Shown here piece by piece: positions 33,709-46,614 of a stretch of 64,000 nucleotides of DNA. Both the position numbers and the translations under genes were made by a program. The notes under the pieces were generated by a model. That model ran no database searches, had not been told where the DNA came from, and saw only the letters and a program-made list of their open reading frames with translations. Position 1 is the first letter of the stretch, and every line of letters begins with the position of its first letter. This stretch comes from Strobilurus pachycystidiatus (Eukaryota; Basidiomycota; Agaricomycetes; Agaricales; Physalacriaceae), in assembly GCA_019915135.1 (NCBI GenBank), contig JAHLMK010000003.1, forward strand, positions 1,302,001 to 1,366,000, written 5' to 3'.

Positions 33709-35162
33709 ATGCGCGTAGCGCTCTCATCCTTATCACACCCTCGAGTCCCACCTTTGTTCCGCCTCATCCGAGAGGAGTCCACCTCTACCAAGCCTGCATC
33801 CCACTCTGCCAGCGATAAGCTATTCGCCGATGCTGCACGCGAAGAGCAATCGCAGCCTCCTCCCAAGTCGGCCCATCTCGCTGCCTTAGAGAATCAGCAT
33901 GAGAACTGGACAGGCGATGAAAGCATCCACGATGCGGTCCTCCGCATGCTGGTCGATAAATACAAACCACTGCGATCCGGGACCGTGCAGACCGCAGAGC
34001 AGAAAGTGAAACGGACACCGCCGTCCATTGCGCTAGGCTCCAAAGACCACTTCCGTTCCGTTGAACATCCATCACCATTATCTACACCATCGACTGGCTC
34101 TTGGGCAACTGAATCCTTACTTCCCGCCAAGGAAGGGCACAAACCGTGGCACACAGAATACACAGTCCCGTCTCATGTCTCCTCTTCAGTCAAGTTGGCC
34201 AATTTTCCATTGCGCTCCTCTTCTGCGACGACAGCTTTGCCGGGAGATGATAAACAGCGGCGCCAGGAGAAGGAGGCGAAGAAGCGTGTCGAGTCCCCCG
34301 GAAAGCTGCATCGGGCCCGCGAATCGACTCTGGACTATCGCTTGGGTGTGAAGAAGAGTCCTGTTGGCGGACGTCCGAATCCCGTCTCAATGAAAGGATG
34401 GTCGGGACTTGTTGAAGACAAGATTGAGGTAAGGGGCCTCTTCATGCTTGATACCCATGAGCCGCTCATACAATACTCAAATCAGAAAGCACGTTTAGCT
34501 GGTCTCTTCAAGAATGTCAAAGGGCGCGGACAACCCATGACACGTGCTGTCGAGGAGAGGAACCCATTCATCGCGCGAGAGGAATTTCTGATGAATCGAA
34601 TCGTACAACGCAACGGAGCTGCACCCCCTTGGGTGGACCTGCAGCAAAGTAAGTCAAGCACATCGCCCATCTTCCTACCCTTCCTGACAACCCTTCCACA
34701 GCCCTAGACATCTCCGTTCAGACCTTCCGACAAATACTTCGCGAGACGTGGACGCGACAGGCTCTTCGCAAATTGACAACTGAACACCCCGTTTCCAGCC
34801 TCGCTCGCTTCACGCTCGCTGATGTTAAGGGCCTGCGCGATAACGCATGGATGCAGCGGCAGCAAGCATACCACGACGCCGCCATGAAAGACGTCAACGA
34901 TACGGTGCGCAAATACAACGCTATCGCGCCATATGCCGTTCGTCGGCCGTATTACGATAGACAGAAAGAGGTGGAGAGGTTGTATGAGGCCTGCGCTGAT
35001 GATATTCTCGGAGAATTGGTGAACAGGCTCGGTGGACAGGACGGGGACACAGATGCTAATTCGCCGCCGACGAGAATACCGGATGGGACACCACTTGACC
35101 TAAAGACGTTGTGGCGGGTATTGGTATCAAAATTTGTTGGATTGTTCACTCATAGGAGCTAA
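33709..35162 (+). CDS. DUF1992 protein (DNAJC28-like), probably mitochondrial
   Basis: The DUF1992 domain is found in DNAJC28 homologues and bacterial relatives; role poorly known. The ATG at 33709 begins MRVALSSLSHPRVPPLFRLI, an Arg/Ser-rich presequence-like start, though the frame is open further up. The N-terminal half is variable (ALENQHENWTGDESIHDAVL). The conserved block starts at GWSGLVEDKIE, is split by an intron, and resumes ARLAGLFKNVKGRGQPMTRA, then NPFIAREEFLMNRIVQRNG and APPWVDLQQTLD. The second half reads TWTRQALRKLTTEH, WMQRQQAYHDAAMKDVND, then YNAIAPYAVRRPYYDRQKEV. It lacks a J domain, as in other fungal members. Two introns interrupt the conserved block. Reading frame is clean. 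Confidence 0.8.
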
Positions 35163-35822
35163 CATATCTATTACCATGGGAACTTCTCTAGTTGTATAGG
35201 GTTCTTGCTTTCGGGGACGTTACTACTTAGTACTTCCAATCGCACTCTTAGAACCTCCTGCCGATGTACCTGGCGCTTCCGCCTTCTGCATTCGCTTTTT
35301 GAAGTATCTGCCCCGTCTCGGCTTTCCTTTTCAGCCATCCAACGGTAACTTCGACGTTGTCACGGAGAGGCAAGTTCATTTTTTTCTCCGCGATACACAA
35401 AGCCTTTCCTAGTGCTATGAAAACCCAATGCGAATGGATAGGTATCTGTCAGTTTTGTACTGGTAAGAACGACTGTCCTCTTACACCTCACAAATTCTGG
35501 TCAACGAGACTATCTGCCAATGCGAACGAAGACTCGGATTTGAATGCCAACTCTCGTCCAGCTGCTATGTACTGTAACTTCTCTGATGTCTGAAGCAACT
35601 CTCCAGGTGATTAGTTTCTGTCTCCGCAGGTGATTTAGTCTCTGTCTCCGCAGGTGATAGAGGCTGTCCTTGGGTGGTATCATCGGAAGGGCCAACGGCG
35701 GCATGTGCCCCGCTCTAATCGCGCCATTATCCCACTTGAGTCACGTCGGGAGTCGGAGTCGGGAGGATACGGGAATTACCTGTTTTGAGTCATACTGATA
35801 CAAATCAACCCCTGATCGAATT
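35163..35822. other. Intergenic with a 24-bp tandem repeat at 35604-35660
   Basis: The segment holds two and a bit copies of a unit ending CTGTCTCCGCAGGTGAT. No gene is supported. Confidence 0.5.
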
Positions 35823-35830
35823 GTATATAG
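35822..35830 (+). promoter_or_regulatory. TATA box of the PARP gene
   Basis: TGTATATAG lies about 40 bases upstream of the ATG at 35866, a typical fungal distance to the transcript start. Inferred from sequence only. Confidence 0.5.
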
Positions 35831-35865
35831 AGGCGCTGTCTGAGCGCTCTTTATTCTCAACCAAC

Positions 35866-38557
35866 ATGCCTCCTCGCAAGAAAGCTGCTGACGGCGCCGC
35901 CGCCGCTCCTACTAGAGCCAGCACTCGTATCAAGGCCTCCGCCGACGCTGTACCTGCGAAGCCGGCCTCGAAGGCCGCCGCAAAGCCCAAATCTAAGGCG
36001 AAGCGCGCCCGTGATGAAGACGACGAGAACGACGCTGAGGAAGAGGAGGACGACGCGCCGGCCCCCAAACCTAAAAGCAAAAAGGCAAAGAAAACCCAAG
36101 ACGAAGACGAGGATGACGCGCCAGCCAAGAAACCAGCGAGCAAGAAGGCCAAAAAGGCGAAAGAACAATCTGAAGAGCCCGAGGAGCCTGCTGCCAAGAT
36201 GGTTACGGTATGCTCTCTTTTGCCTGCTCATCGTGTGCTCTAGATTTCAATCTGGATCAGGTTCTCAAGAGGGGAGGCGCGCCCGTCGATCCCATGTCTG
36301 GGAAAGTTGGTAAGTTTCAGCCTCAGGACCGTGACTGCACATATCTCACGAGCGCATAGCGACCCACCAAGTGTACCAGGACTCTGACGGTGTCTGGGAC
36401 GCCATGCTTAACCAGACTAACATCGGCGACAACAAGAACAAGTTCTATGCACTACAATTGTTGCACCCAATCAGCTCCAGCTCGCATTCCATTCTGTATA
36501 CCCATTGGGGCCGTGTTGGCGAGAACGGCCAATCCCAAGTGAAGGTAGATTTCACTCTCCTTGGAAAAATGTGGCGCTGAGACAGCAAATAGGGCCCTTT
36601 CCCAGCCTCCCAAGCCGTCTCCGAATTCAAGAAGCAGTTCAAGGCTAAAGCCGGTGTCAATTGGGAAGACCGTGTTGGAATGCAAGCGAAGAAAGGTACT
36701 CTCCCTTGTGCCCGTCACTTACGGTCGTCACTAAGTACCATCAAAAGGCAAATATCAGTGGCTCGGTACGGCTTATCATCTCGGATACCATACATATGAC
36801 TGACGTCCTAATAGAACGAAATTACGAAGATGAAGACGACGAAGAGGACAAGCCCGCCAAGGATGGTAGCGGTAGCAAGACTCCTGTGGAGAAGAAACCC
36901 ATACCCGAATGCACGCTCTCCTCCCCGGTTCAAGACTTCATCAGGCTCATCTTCTCATCAAGGTTAGGACACTCTCTGCGTTTACTGCCTTGCTAAGATT
37001 AGTTCAGCATCATGGACGCAACTCTTTCTTCGATGAACTACGACGCCCGTAAACTACCCCTTGGTCGGTGCACGATTCTCTTCCCAATTCCATCCTCACC
37101 TTTGTACAGGCAAGCTCAGCAAGAATACCATCCTGAGTGGTTTTGCTGCCTTAAAGGTCAATTATTTCGCAGCGCTTACCGAACGAGCATCTCACGCCTC
37201 GCTTCCAGAAACTCTCAGAGGCCCTTGCGGATCCGAACGGCGATGTCGTGAAAGAGAATGGCCCCGGTCTTCGTGCCGCTCTTGAGAACCTCAGCAGCAC
37301 TTATTACTCGTATGGCTATTCTTGTTCTCTTTGCTTGATACTCATGGCTTGCCAGAATCATTCCACACGAATTCGGTCGCAACAGGCCAACAATCATTGA
37401 CACTGCAGAACGCCTCAAAAAGGAATTGGAACTCGTGGATGCTCTCGGTGACATGGTCAGTCCGTTTCGTCTTGCGACATGGTAATTGCTGATTCAAACT
37501 GCACCTGATGATAGGAAATTGCATCAAAACTCATATCGTCTTCAAGCGCTCTATCGGACTCAGACGGCAACCCGGTGAACCCAATCGATACCCAGTTCAA
37601 TTCGCTCGGTCTCTCCAAGATGGAACCTGTCGATAAATCAACCGAGGAATTCAAGACTCTCCAGGCGTACATGCGGGACACGCATGGCTCTACGCATAGT
37701 CACATCTCGGCCAATGTCCGCCATATATACCGAGTAGAACGGTGCGTGTCTAGTCTCGTTCTTGAACCACGTTCTCAGATGACTGTGTAGTCCCGGAGAA
37801 GAGGAGAGATGGAAGAAAGGCGGCTTTGACAAGCTCGATGACGGAGAACGCATGCTGCTGTGGCATGGATCGCGAACGACCAATTTTGCTGGTATCCTCC
37901 AGCAGGGTCTGCGAATCGCACCTCCCGAAGCGCCAGTGAACGGCTACATGTTTGGAAAAGGTGTCTATTTCGCAGACGTAAGTCCAGCTTTCTAGGTACT
38001 TCCATAAAGTCCAGTGTGCTCACTTGTTTACCAGATGATGTCCAAGTCCGCCGGATACTGTTATCCTTAGTGAGTGGTATTACACAGTTTGCGACGATGC
38101 CGTCTAAACCATGTTGCAGTCAATCAAACAATGTCGGCTGTCTGCTCCTTTGCGAAGTCGCCGTGAAGCCTTTCTACGAAAAGGATGACGCAGTAAGCGC
38201 ATTTTTCGCTGTCTCGTATGGCTAATCATGGCTAACGAATGCTCCACCAATTTAAAGGATTACAACGCTGGCGAGAACTGCAAGAACAGCGGAGCACGGG
38301 CGACTAAAGGACGAGGCCGGACGCAGCCTACGAAATGGAAGGACGCCGGAAAGGCGACGGGTAACGACGAGCTTCTTGGCTGTCATATGCCCGATGGCGG
38401 CGGCTCTGATGTCCAGACTGCAGGCTATCTTCAGTACAATGAGGTGGGTGCATCGACCTTCGTGTCATTTGACGTAGCCGCTGATTGCATCTGATAGTAC
38501 ATCGTCTACGACACCGCTCAAATTCGGGTGAAGTACCTGTTCATGGTGGACATGTAA
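35866..38557 (+). CDS. Poly(ADP-ribose) polymerase: basic tail, WGR, regulatory and catalytic domains
   Basis: Adds ADP-ribose from NAD+ to proteins, usually in DNA-break signalling in the nucleus. Starts [20 protein letters not shown] with a long Lys/Glu/Ala-rich DNA-binding-type tail (about 110 residues) and no BRCT domain. The WGR domain has [20 protein letters not shown] and [17 protein letters not shown]. The regulatory helical domain includes [27 protein letters not shown] and [15 protein letters not shown]. The catalytic domain has [19 protein letters not shown] (His), [19 protein letters not shown] (Tyr) and [19 protein letters not shown] (Glu), so the H-Y-E triad is complete. It ends FMVDM, stop at 38555-38557. 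About a dozen short introns. A collapsed relic of the same type of gene lies at 49861-50022. Confidence 0.92.
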
Positions 38558-39068
38558 TGAGGACGATACGTATACGGACCGTGCTGTGCTGATATCTTCT
38601 GCTGACATTGTCTCGATTGCTTACACTGCTTGCCTTTCAATTCCATTTCGTTTCACTCTCTTCCGTCCCAGAGTTTTGATAGACAATCGACGAATCAATG
38701 GTATAGTGTCTGGTCGACCGGCTTGAGCATGACTCCTTGATTCACAGCAGGTTTCGCGCACTATCCGACAACGCCGAGTCTTGGCTGTGGTACCAACGTT
38801 CGTCTTGTCATGGCCGTCTCCTGGCCGCCTCTACATATGAACACCAAGTACCGTTTACGGCATGCTCTTCAATCTAGACGGGACGGGCCACACACAGCGG
38901 GGTTGCGGGCAACGGCGACGGAGCGACAGTTCTATTGGTCCTGTACACACGAGCAGCGGCACAATGCGCCCAGGTTGACGTTGGGGACACACTTGATTGT
39001 GCTATGCTCCAAGTAGTGATATATATCGGCGGCATTCACAGCAGCTCCCCCAATTACTTTGCACTGAC
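38558..39068. other. Intergenic, no gene seen
   Basis: Between the PARP stop and the hydrolase start; no motif or repeat that I can support. Confidence 0.45.
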
Positions 39069-40411
39069 ATGGAGGACATCACTGAGGTCAGCCGTTCGAC
39101 ACTACAGGTCGAGAGCTTCGTGGTCGATACGTACGGCTCAGGGAATCTATTGAGATGTGCGGCTAAGAGGTACACGACCTCGAGCTCGGAAGGAGCTCTG
39201 CCGCGCGAGACACCTGGCTATATCCTGATTTTCGCTCATGGCGCGGGGTTTCGTGAGCCCTCTTTCCGATGGGCATCTGGTGGCTTTCCTAATAACATGC
39301 TGATAGACAAGGAGCAATGGGAAATATCAATCCAGCGACTATTCGAGCACAAGGCTTGCTCTGGCATCCATGTCCTTGAGGCCTGGACGGTAGACGCCCC
39401 TACTAATGGCGCCTCTGCTGAGATGAATAGAGCGGTGATTGATGGTCCATCATACATCTATCGTAAGTCATCCTTTCGAGAAGATTGTGGACCAAGCTCA
39501 TCATATAGTGCTCGATCAACAGGTGCCGAAGATTATGGTGAAGCGTGTACCAATCTGTACAATGAATTTATTTCTGGCCGGATCCATCGTGGCGTTCACA
39601 AAGTGGTCCTCATAGGTCACTCGACAGGAGCAACCTCAATGTGCGTGTCTCGTTTGTCGTCGTTCGGAGATTCTCAGAGTGATCACAGCGCCCTCTCTCC
39701 TACATTCTCCAAGCGCAAATTCTTCGACTCGATGATTCTTGTCGAACCCATCATTTGGACCGAAGAGGTGCGCGGACATGATACCATCGTATACAAGACT
39801 GCGGTCATGCGGGTACCTCACCGTAACTCGAAATGGAAGTCCCGTTCGGATGCCAGGAGGTTTCTCGAATCTCGAGCTCCCTGTAGCCGATGGGATAGTC
39901 GAATTCTGAACTTGTACATCGTACGTGAAACCCTTGTCCCACAGAGACTCTCTCATTCCGCTGGCTCCAGAATCACGCATTGAAGCACGCGACGGAGGGT
40001 GGGGTTGCTCTCATTTGCAGGCCGAAGCATGAAGTGGCGCCATTTATCCTGGATCACAACGCCGTAGCGCCTGTACACGTACTCAACAACATCTGCTGGC
40101 AAATTCCCGTCCATATAATCTTTGGTTCTATCAATGATATGCTGTTGGTGTCCCTTACTTCATCGTCAAACGGCCCAGGTCGACTAAAAGATGGCACAGA
40201 TCGAGAGCAAAACAAGACGCACTTCTCAGAGGCCGCTCCTTCGCTTCCGTGACGCGCATGCCAGATACCGGTCATTTGGTGCGTGTGTTAGCCTAATCTA
40301 CCTCACCAGCGACTGATTCACTTTCTTCCCAAGATTCTGCAGGAACTGCCAGACGATCTAGCTGATGTAATTTTTGGCATTCTACAACATGACCGCAGCC
40401 ACAAGCTATAG
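39069..40411 (+). CDS. Alpha/beta hydrolase, possibly frameshifted near its C-terminus
   Basis: Resembles the agaricomycete alpha/beta hydrolases often labelled toxin-biosynthesis-like; substrate unknown. Start MEDITEVSRSTLQVESFVVD. Then GYILIFAHGAGFREPSFRWA carries the HG oxyanion region, HVLEAWTVDAPTNGASAEMN follows, an intron of about 60 bases, and VHKVVLIGHSTGATSM with the nucleophile elbow GHSTG (about 39617). Next come FFDSMILVEPIIWTEE, an intron, HEVAPFILDHNAVAPVHVLN and VHIIFGSINDM. The probable His block (RMPDTGHL, intron, ILQELPDDLADVIFGILQ) ends at 40409. Between GSIND and VGVPYFIVKRPRS the frame slips by one base at about 40139, so this may be an early pseudogene, or a short intron that I missed. 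Confidence 0.65.
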
Positions 40412-41479
40412 CGCAGATATATATTCCCTATTTATCACTGCCTACTTGTTCTGTTCCATTGTTGGTATACTTATTGGTCGGTGGGGCAAACACAGCAAGC
40501 CATAGGGTTCTGAACTCCGAGTGTGAATGCATCAGTTGCCGTCAACTTGCACTCACAGTGAAGCTCGAAGTTTCCCACTTGGAGGGTCCAGATTATACAC
40601 GATAAGAGATGGAACCGGCATTCTTGTATTATGCATATCACGAGTGCATCCGGACATGGCGAGTTCGTCGATACATAAACGTCGAGATGAGAAAAGAAAA
40701 CAGATGCCGTCAGAAACAAGGAAGTTGACGCCAAATCTGCAATGAATGGTCAAGTAAGCTCGGCCTGCGAGTGGGGCAACTCACGTACGCAGTTGAGACT
40801 CAGATAGATGGGTTCTCCGTCCTAAGGCTTGTGAGCTTGCGATCGCGAACTCCCAGTCCTTTCTGTGGTTCTTTAGTCGTCGTAAGAGCAGACAGTCGTC
40901 AAAACGGTGACAGAGCGCTAGCGGATCCTAGTAGTAGTACATAGCCCAGACCTAGCCCTCAATCTCGAGACAATACTGACAGTCATCCGAGCCGACACCG
41001 ATAGTCATCGCTGCCATATTGTCGCCACATGCTTGCTTACAGTTTCGTGTTGACAGTTACATTGTTCGTCCGTCGAAATTGCCGGTACTTAGTCCTGTCC
41101 GGCGCTGTGCTGCAAGCTGTGCTGCGTGCGGAGGAGGCTCCGTTAACTGAACACAAAGAATAGACAATGATAGCGAGTTTGCAGATATCAGCCAAAGTCA
41201 ACGCATTCGAAAGCACAGGATGAGGCAGACTTGATGCAGGCTGGCAGCGGGCAGCAAGAGTTGACTTCGAGTTGAGATCGTCGGCCCGACAAGCCTTGTT
41301 TGGCAACATCGACGCCGTTTCAACGGCCTTCAAACCAATTCCCCTATCTTTCCGGAGCCCATCATTTTGTGTGGAAACAGGTAACCAACTGCATGACGTG
41401 AAAACGGACTGGGGTCACCGTCGTGCGCTGTAAACAAGACTTGGACGGCACAGGGCAAGCTAGCTCTTTGACACGAAAC
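40412..41479. other. Intergenic, no gene seen
   Basis: About 1.1 kb with only short frames lacking domains. No repeat or RNA gene recognised. Confidence 0.45.
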
Positions 41480-43730
41480 ATGGCGTACGGCGAGCTCGAG
41501 CTTTCTCCCCTGCGCCAAGACGAGGAGCTCGTCCCGTACCACGACGAGGACGTGTCTCCATCATTACCGCCGCCCAATGGGTCGCGGCCAGCGAGGCCGC
41601 CATTACGGAGAACGCGGACGGGCACGACGTCCACGCTCACACGAGCACTACCTCTCGCACTATGGTGCTGCTACAACTTCTTCTACAAGCTGTCGCTGGT
41701 GCCGGCTTCGACGCCGAAGCAGATGAACGGCTGGCTTCCATATATCGGGACCGTCATGGTGAGAAACTCCCACCTCCGTGGAGAAGCAAGGGCGCTGATG
41801 GTTAATTAGGTCCTCTCCGTGCTATCCCTTTCCGCCCTGCTCTGGCTCGCTTTCTGGCAGCAGCCAGTCCTCCGTCGCGTTATACTCATCACCATTCCAG
41901 TCAACCTCGGGGCATGGATGCTAATCGATTCCGGCAACAGACTGGAAGAGCATGGCGCTTTCAACATGCTCGTCTTTGCGATCATGTTCACGCCGTTGAA
42001 CATCATAATGCTCATTGGGTACAATTGGTGGCGATTGGCAGCTGGCGGTACAAATGGCACGAACAGGCGGTTCCTAACCCAACTAATTGCGTTCATCATC
42101 TTCTCGATTATCGCGCTCGCGTGCTTGACGACTCGGGACCGAGCATGGACTAAACATGGATTCTTCGACGAAACCATTCAAGGCGGCCACGACGAAGGAT
42201 TTTGCGAATGGAAACCTACTACTGCTTGGCTGCAGTTGCTGCCGTTCCGTCAGAACTTTTTTGTTGTACGTTGGCATCCCCGTCCCCAAACATTGCAAGA
42301 GATGACGATTAACCTAGGGCCCACTCACTTGCTCACGCGACAACTCCTTCTCTGCACGCTTTGTCCAGGACAACCTTGTCATCGACGACTGCAACGCTAT
42401 AGAAACCCCCGTCCGCTCGTACATTGACCAGAGTCTTCTGCAAACCATATCTGGCCCAGCCTTCTCCCTTCTCCCCGTCACCCGTGAATGGAGCCTCTTG
42501 CAGAAGACGGACTCTTTGTCGGACCCCATCAACCACTTCCAGATCAACGTCCTTGACTACATACATAACCACACTTATCCTTACTCCCAACCCGTCTCCC
42601 TCGATCCCTCCATCGACACCGTAATCGCACGCTGCGGCACCGCCGAGCCCAAACTTGTCTACCGCATTGCCACCCCTCCCGTCACGACCTCGAAACCCGT
42701 GCCACCTCCCGGCCTCAACATCGTCACGCTCTTCATCGATTCCGTCTCACGACCCATGCTCCACCGAAAACTCCCCCGCACGATTGCTGCTTTAGAGCTT
42801 GCCGCACATGCTCCCTCCGACGCGACTAACTCCTCCGCTTCCACCCTCTACGAATTCTTTCGCTTCCACACAGTGGGCATCAACACAGGACCGAATACGC
42901 GTGCACTCTGGGCTGGTCTCGAGACACCCTTACTAGATGACTTTGCTTCCCCCGAAATTCCAACTGGGCCAGCGTTGTGGGAACAGTTCCACAACGCCGG
43001 CTATGTGTCGGGCCGTGCAGACTCTATGTGTCAGGACTGGGACAGCTACTACAACACAAAGAACGCTGCGAACACAACTGCGGAAGCGCGTGCCAGCCTG
43101 GACCACGAGTTCATCGCGTACTCTTGCCTCCCGCCCTACCTGCCACCCAGCAAGCGCCTCGCAGGGAACTTCAAGGGTCCGCAGAGTATCGTCCCCAGGT
43201 GTCTGTCTGGCCAGCACGAGAGCTGGCACACGCTTGACTGGTCGGAGGAGTTCATTCGCACGCAGCGAGCTGCCGAGAAGCAGTACTATCTCAATGCAGG
43301 ATTCATGGACAGCCATGAGGGCAGCGGCGAGATGATCCGCGCCATGGACGAGCGCCTGGCAAAGTTCATCCACCCCCATACCACGCCCATCGATTACACC
43401 GATACGGTCCTGCTGGTGCTCTCCGACCACGGTGCGCTGATGGGCCTCAACTACGTGTTCTTCGCGAATGGAAAAGTCGAGCGCGCGATGCCGTTTGCCG
43501 CTGCGCTCGTCCCGGATGAGTGGTTGAAGCAGGATGGGAGGGCGAACATGCTGGACAAGAATCACCAGGAGCTGGTTACGGCTTTTGATTTCTATGAGAC
43601 GGTTAGAGGGTGGGGCGGGATAGAGCCGGAAACACGGGAAAGGAGAGGGAAGGATCTGAGCGTGGAGGACTTGGCTGAGCGGGGTTGTGAAGAAGCGGGC
43701 ATTCCAGATGTGGATTGCATGTGTGTATGA
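41480..43730 (+). CDS. DUF229 sulfatase-like membrane protein
   Basis: DUF229 proteins share the alkaline phosphatase/sulfatase fold; the reaction is not known here. Start MAYGELELSPLRQDEELVPY, a cytosolic tail. Hydrophobic segments follow (VLSVLSLSALLWLAFW; VILITIPVNLGAWMLI; FNMLVFAIMFTPLNIIMLIG; LTQLIAFIIFSIIALACL), about four membrane spans. After an intron ending near 42372 comes the lumenal domain: NLVIDDCNAIETPVRSYID, then the metal-site strand NIVTLFIDSVSRPMLHRKLP (about 42717), NTRALWAGLETPLLDDF, GYVSGRADSMCQDW, FMDSHEGSGEM and LLVLSDHGALMGLNYVFFAN with the SDHG metal ligands. The long final exon (42372-43730) is uninterrupted. The last stretch is Cys-containing (GIPDVDCMCV). Confidence 0.82.
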
Positions 43731-44107
43731 TGTGAGTGTCCTCGGTCCTGCTGCGTGTGGTCCTGGCTCATCGCATCCAGACCATCACAATTACTAGTTA
43801 CCACTTACACGGGCTATCTCGCGGGATCTACGCTGTCGTGTTCATTTTTAGCATATTTATCACCAGTTTATCACTCAACGGGATCCTAGTCGATTAGCAA
43901 AAAAGTTATACAAAACGCTTTGTCAAAACAGTACTTAATATACTCGCTTTCTAGTGCTTCCGCTCGAAGACTCTGCGCGGTTTCCCGTTTTTGTCACCGT
44001 CATACCGTCAGTCTTTCGACCACACAAATGCGCACCATGTAGATTCTCTAACTTTGCTCTAGGGTATAACTACATATAATCTACATAATACACAGGTCTA
44101 AGTACAC
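43731..44107. other. Convergent 3' intergenic region
   Basis: AT-richer spacer between two converging genes; no other feature seen. Confidence 0.5.
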
Positions 44108-46614
44108 TCAACACTCTGGAAAGAAAGACAGTACGCCGCTGTGATACGAGTTTGTTGGGTCGCTAGTAGCAACTCTATGTCGAATCAACATCAGTTCCTT
44201 GAAGAGATCGGGAGGAGCACCCATATTCGTACGAAGAAGGAATCGTATGCGATGTAGCCATTCCTTCATGACGTGGAAGCGATCCACTCCTCTCATACGA
44301 GAGGCATTACCCGACTGGATCGCCAAGAGAGAGACTTGGGCAAGCCAATAGAACGGCAACCCGTCGTGCACGAAAGGGACATCCGGCTCTACAGGAGCAA
44401 CACTCTGGGAAGACATAGACCATAGCTGGTGCCAGTTATGCAAAATGAACTGGAACTGAGGTCCAATGACGCGAATTCCGTCGGGGCTGGGATCCGAGCA
44501 TTGCAGCTGAGAGTACATGTTTCGCAGTACGCCATGTATCAGCACGAAGATGGAGAACATGTTTTGCGACGGTAAAGAGCTAGCGGCGCGCGTGTTGGCC
44601 AAGGCGTCCAGGGTTTGGCGTAAAGACGAGCCAACCAAACGTTGCGGTCCGCCGCCGGGTGCGTTGATAGCAGCATGCCATTCAACGGAGGTAGTGGCCT
44701 GCCAGAGCCTGAGGATGTCGTCACAGGGAAGGTTGAAGTCGATTTCATGGGTCTTGAGGGTAGGAGGCATATCGAAAAAGATGCAATGGGCACAGTCATG
44801 CAGGTAAGACAGGACGAGTCCTCTAGAATTTGAACTAGTCGTCAGAAGAATCCTAAAGAAAACACAAGAAGCCACCGAACCTCTTGACGGTCTCATGCAA
44901 GGCCCAGTCTCCCCATGCCCGATCCTGGGCGTGAAGGTCATCCAAGTCGGGGACTGACCAAGCCCTCGAACGATCCACAACTGAGGACTGGCGAATCATC
45001 TTAAGAACTCATGAGACCGTGACTCGTTGCACTCCTTCGAACCAACCCTCCTCACCATGATGAGCATACTGTGCCATGCAGTAGATGAAGCCCGGAGTGC
45101 ATTATCTTGATGAAAGAGTCCAATGGTTTGAAGAAGCACCGCGGCTAAGACGAGAAAATCCTGTTGACGCGGAGAGGCAGCTATCTGTGGGGTACGGTTC
45201 AGGACGATGCTTGAATGAGAAGCGAGAACGTACAAACTCATCCATTATGACTTTGCGTGTCGAAGAGATGGTCTCGGATACGAAACGTGAAGCCCGACGC
45301 GTTTTCACGAAAAGCGCCCCGCATGTCTGCATGGCGCGCACCAATAGCGGATGTGCATCCTTGCGGAGCTGAGGCCATGTATGACGATGTATGATAGGAA
45401 ACTGGATGGAGAAGGTCTCAAAAAAGAGATACACTGCCGGAAGTCAACAGCCGGTACACTGAGTCGCAGTAGTACACGTACAGTAGTGTTTCAGCTCTGT
45501 TTCAGGTGGAGATTCACGCTGTACTGTTGTTAGACTCGAGGACGTTGAGCGCGCTTTTCCAGCTATGCCCAGAGATGTCGAGTCGTGCAGCGAACCACCG
45601 AATATGTACCAGCCGCCTAAGGCGCCATCCCACCATGCTTCCTCTTCTGCAGTTGGTACTTGACTAGCAAACAAGTTCTCGGGAAAGGGGGTCTGAGCGA
45701 TATCCATTCCTGCAATGCCCTGAGGATATAGAGCGCCGTAATCGTGTGACGGTGTTTGTGGGGATGAATTGGATGATTCGTACAAGCTCGAGTGACCAGA
45801 GCTACTGGAAGAGGATGTCGCGAAACCGTTAGGGACACTGGGAGACACCGCCGTATAGATATCTGAAAGTAACTCAGATGAGCTGGAACGACTGATAATG
45901 CTCAGGCCGTTAGGCTTCTTTTCGGCCTGTAAGAGCTTCTTGCTTCGCGAGATAGCAGGGTCATTCACGAATTCACAGGACTTGCCGCGCGACAGGCATT
46001 TCGAGCATGGGTATTCCAGGTCACACTTGGAGGAAGGGTTGAGCGGACTCCAGTGAAGAAGAGCAAGGGGACACGCACTTTGACCTTCGATTCGGCACAA
46101 GCCTGTCCATCCGGGTGAATACTATCATGTCACGGAAGCAGAGTCAGCGTACCTGGCAAGACTTTCGTCTTGACCTCTGCATCGCTCTATAAGAGATCGT
46201 GAATTTCGACATGTGCACGAGGCCTCGCTGACAGACTTACGGATCCCCACATGTCTTCTTGTGTCTTGTCAAGAGATCACTGCGCGTGAATTCTGCGGAG
46301 CATACCTACGACCTGTCAGAAGAGTGGTCAAGGAAAACAGCTCTCAAGAGACCCACTTCGCATCTGTGCAATCGCTCATTGGTGTCTAGCGACGATGAAT
46401 GAGTCAGTGGTGCCATGTGTGTGTCATTAATCGACGTACGAGTTCGTAGGTGACGGTTCAAATGTGTCGCTCTTGTAAATTTCGCGGGGCAAAGAGGGCA
46501 GCATTCGGTTTTGGGCATCGTTGGGGCGTTACCCTTGTGTGATCTCATCCGCGAGCTCTCACCGTTGACCTCGAATTCAGCGCGAGTTGAAAGATCGTAC
46601 GAATGACAATCCAT
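44108..46614 (-). CDS. Transcription factor with two C2H2 fingers plus a Zn2Cys6 cluster and fungal-specific TF domain
   Basis: Nuclear DNA-binding regulator; targets unknown. Proposed start MDCHSYDLSTRAEFEVNGES at 46614. Finger 1: CCPLCPAKFTRATHLNRHLR then TH. Finger 2, across an intron: CEVCSAEFTRSDLLTRHKKT then C. Splicing the next small exons gives RSRRKSCQACAESKVK and CDLEYPCSKCLSRGKSCEF, a perfect C-x2-C-x6-C-x5-C-x2-C-x6-C binuclear cluster. A Ser-rich linker follows, then the middle homology domain (FFETFSIQFPIIHRHTWPQL at 45400; QDFLVLAAVLLQTIGLFHQD at 45130; CIFFDMPPTLKTHEIDFNLP at 44780). The stop is after LSFFPEC. All inferred introns have GT..AG ends and keep frame. Confidence 0.85.

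Noticed and set aside
42933..43565. Long minus-strand frame across the DUF229 gene
   Set aside because: Shadow of a GC-rich coding exon; the plus strand carries the conserved sulfatase-like motifs.
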